In this document: piece by piece, positions 5,981 to 6,866 of the stretch
Layout of the letters: each line of letters begins with the position of its first letter
Position numbering within the stretch: position 1 is the first letter of the stretch
From: Pseudobdellovibrionaceae bacterium
Lineage (GTDB): Bacteria > Bdellovibrionota > Bdellovibrionia > Bdellovibrionales > JAMPXM01
Length of the DNA stretch: 6,866 nt
Assembly: GCA_913774795.1 (NCBI GenBank)
Contig: CAJYIL010000335.1
Span: 1-6,866 of the forward strand
Direction: 5' to 3'
Notes under the pieces: generated by a model
Database searches by the model: none
Seen by the model: the letters and a program-made list of their open reading frames with translations, nothing else
What the model was told of the DNA's origin: nothing
Made by a program: the position numbers and the translations under genes

Positions 5981-6310
5981 ATGAAGACAGCTCTCCTCGC
6001 AATCGCACTTTTTCTGAGCAGTGCCGCTCACGCAAGCCCGCTGACGCCCGACCAAGTTCGCTCGCGTGTCGCGTCCATCCCTGAAGTGAAAGCCGTCTAC
6101 GGCGTTTACAAAGGCAAAGGCTGGTCGTGCGAGAATACGAAAGTCATCGTTTCGCCGGATGGCGGATCTTTCGAAGCCGAGAAGATTTGCAACTATAAAA
6201 AGGGTGATGACGAAACAAGCGTCTTTATGACGATCAAAGGTTTCATTTACGGCGAAGGCAAGAGCTCCGCTTTTGTCGTCGACTCGATGAACTTTAATCG
6301 CGCAGGCTGA
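5981..6310 (+). CDS. Small exported protein with two cysteines, unknown function
   Basis: A 109-residue protein I do not recognise. Residues 1-18 are a Sec signal peptide (K2, hydrophobic ALLAIALFLSSA, cleavage after AHA), leaving a mature protein of about 91 residues. The mature part holds a helical start (LTPDQVRSRVASIPEV), then short predicted beta strands: VYGVYKGKGWSC, TKVIVSPDG, SFEAEKICNY, SVFMTIKGFIYG and SAFVVDSMNF. C50 and C70 are the only cysteines and could form one disulfide in the periplasm. There is no lipobox and no membrane segment after the signal. It follows the lipoprotein gene by 52 nt on the same strand, so the pair may be co-transcribed and share an envelope role; that is inference. 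The gene appears complete, and the hairpin at 6345-6379 probably ends its transcript. Confidence 0.78.
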   Translation: MKTALLAIALFLSSAAHASPLTPDQVRSRVASIPEVKAVYGVYKGKGWSCENTKVIVSPDGGSFEAEKICNYKKGDDETSVFMTIKGFIYGEGKSSAFVVDSMNFNRAG

Positions 6311-6344
6311 CTCGAGCGCTGCTCGCGAGCGGCCCTCGGGAGAC
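6311..6344. repeat. Cluster of GC-rich short palindromes
   Basis: Directly after the stop codon lie CTCGAG (6311-6316), a stem CGAGC-GCT-GCTCG (6313-6325) and the 10-bp palindrome GCTCGCGAGC (6321-6330). They can fold into mutually exclusive small hairpins. No T-tract follows, so they are not an intrinsic terminator by themselves. Confidence 0.35.
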
Positions 6345-6379
6345 GGCGTGACACTAGACCAAGACCTAGGTGTCACGCC
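6345..6379 (+). terminator. Strong inverted repeat, probable terminator or operator
   Basis: GGCGTGACAC (6345-6354) is perfectly complementary to GTGTCACGCC (6370-6379). TAG (6355-6357) can also pair with CTA (6366-6368) across a single bulged G, giving a stem of about 13 bp and an 8-nt loop. It lies 34 nt after one stop codon and 28 nt before the next ATG. The following TCAATTTCAT is only moderately T-rich, so termination on the plus strand is likely but not certain. A regulator operator for the downstream gene is the alternative. Confidence 0.5.
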
Positions 6380-6407
6380 CTCAATTTCATGACACGCTCT
6401 TTGAACG

Positions 6408-6866
6408 ATGCGTGCTTCTAAAAATCCCATCTTTACCAACGATCTGCGTTTGAACTGGATGACCAACCCAGATATCCGGCCTTACGTGTTCGTTCGCCCC
6501 GAAAATCGCATCGAGAAACCCGGAGCTCTGCACTCCGGTCTCGACTGGTTCCCTCACGACGTTCTTTATAAAAATCCGCTCGAGATGGACGAAGTCACTT
6601 TCGCCGACCGCATCTTAAGTCTTGAGGCGAAAGCCTTTGGGCCGAGCGGAATGGCGATGCCGCGATGGGTGTTCTACGACTGCGCGATTGTTCCGGGTTT
6701 TGTGGCGGGCTTTGCGCACCGAACGGCTACATTGCCCGAACCGGTGAAGCGCATGCTGGCGGTCGAAGAAGGGGATGAATGGACGCCGCTGAGCCTCTTC
6801 ATCATCATCCCGACGATGTCAAAGCGGGGAGAGTGGGTCGCCCACAACCTGTGTTCGGTGAACTCG
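6408..6866 (+). CDS. Unrecognised cytosolic protein (partial, runs off right edge)
   Basis: The first 153 codons are open from ATG 6408 to the end of the window. I do not recognise the family. There is no signal peptide; the N-terminus is polar (MRASKNPIFTNDLRLNW). The sequence is rich in aromatics and prolines, with segments IRPYVFVRPENR, SGLDWFPHDVLY, FADRILSLEAKAFG, MPRWVFYDCAIVPGFVAGFA and a hydrophobic strand LSLFIIIPTM. A mixed alpha/beta soluble enzyme-like fold is plausible. The stretch around PGFVAGFA is not long enough for a confident membrane helix. Codon usage resembles the neighbouring genes, which supports a real gene. No good Shine-Dalgarno precedes the ATG (CTCTTTGAACG), so a start further downstream, for example the Met codon at 6459, cannot be excluded. 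It is separated from the gene before by the 6345-6379 inverted repeat and is probably its own unit. Confidence 0.7.
   Translation, partial: MRASKNPIFTNDLRLNWMTNPDIRPYVFVRPENRIEKPGALHSGLDWFPHDVLYKNPLEMDEVTFADRILSLEAKAFGPSGMAMPRWVFYDCAIVPGFVAGFAHRTATLPEPVKRMLAVEEGDEWTPLSLFIIIPTMSKRGEWVAHNLCSVNS

Noticed and set aside
6389..6421. Ten-residue open frame starting ATG 6389 and overlapping the last gene's start
   Set aside because: No Shine-Dalgarno, no run of one amino acid as in attenuator leaders, and the length is expected by chance.
5807..6466. Long minus-strand open frame (219 codons) opposite the small exported protein
   Set aside because: It overlaps three plus-strand features with better evidence (signal peptide, ribosome site, intact frames), its translation is Arg/Ser-rich with no recognisable domain, and it crosses the intergenic hairpin.
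1..6866. CRISPR arrays, tRNA/rRNA genes, insertion sequences, prophage or defence genes
   Set aside because: No direct-repeat series, cloverleaf, transposase motif or terminal inverted repeat was seen; all long frames are explained by the listed genes.

Overview
The window reads as an ordinary chromosomal segment of a Gram-negative bacterium. It encodes an outer-membrane-type beta-barrel, a lipoprotein and a Sec-exported small protein, alongside housekeeping enzymes (fumarase C, a tRNA-dihydrouridine synthase). Base composition looks moderately GC-rich. The mix of tightly packed metabolic genes with lineage-specific envelope proteins would fit the Bdellovibrionota or a related deep-branching group. 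That placement is an inference from style only, because no diagnostic marker is present.

Layout. On the minus strand, a DusC-type tRNA-dihydrouridine synthase (1088 to the left edge, still open) lies downstream of an EVE-domain protein (1573-1085). The two overlap by 4 nt (TTGA) and look like a two-gene operon. A 71-bp divergent intergenic region (1574-1644) separates them from a plus-strand run: an 8-strand-sized beta-barrel protein (1645-2199), a YdfG-like short-chain dehydrogenase (2199-2939), class II fumarase FumC (2958-4352) and a caffeoyl-CoA-type O-methyltransferase (4349-4999). The junctions of this run are TGATG, an 18-nt gap and GTGA, so it is probably one transcription unit with translational coupling at two junctions. 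After two hairpins (5002-5063) come a lipoprotein with a coiled coil and a beta-rich C-terminal part (5071-5928), then a small exported protein with two cysteines (5981-6310). A strong inverted repeat (6345-6379) separates that block from an unrecognised cytosolic protein (6408 to the right edge, partial).

How the genes work together. EVE plus Dus suggests nucleic-acid or tRNA modification biology. The SDR, FumC and methyltransferase share an operon but no obvious single pathway; fumarase is a TCA-cycle enzyme and the other two have substrates that cannot be read from sequence. The last three genes are mainly envelope or lineage-specific proteins of unknown role.

No RNA gene, CRISPR array, insertion sequence, phage gene or defence cassette was recognised. 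The most interesting signals are at gene borders: a perfect 10-bp stem that overlaps the ribosome binding site of the lipoprotein gene, leaderless-type promoter geometry in the divergent region, and stop/start overlaps linking unlike genes.
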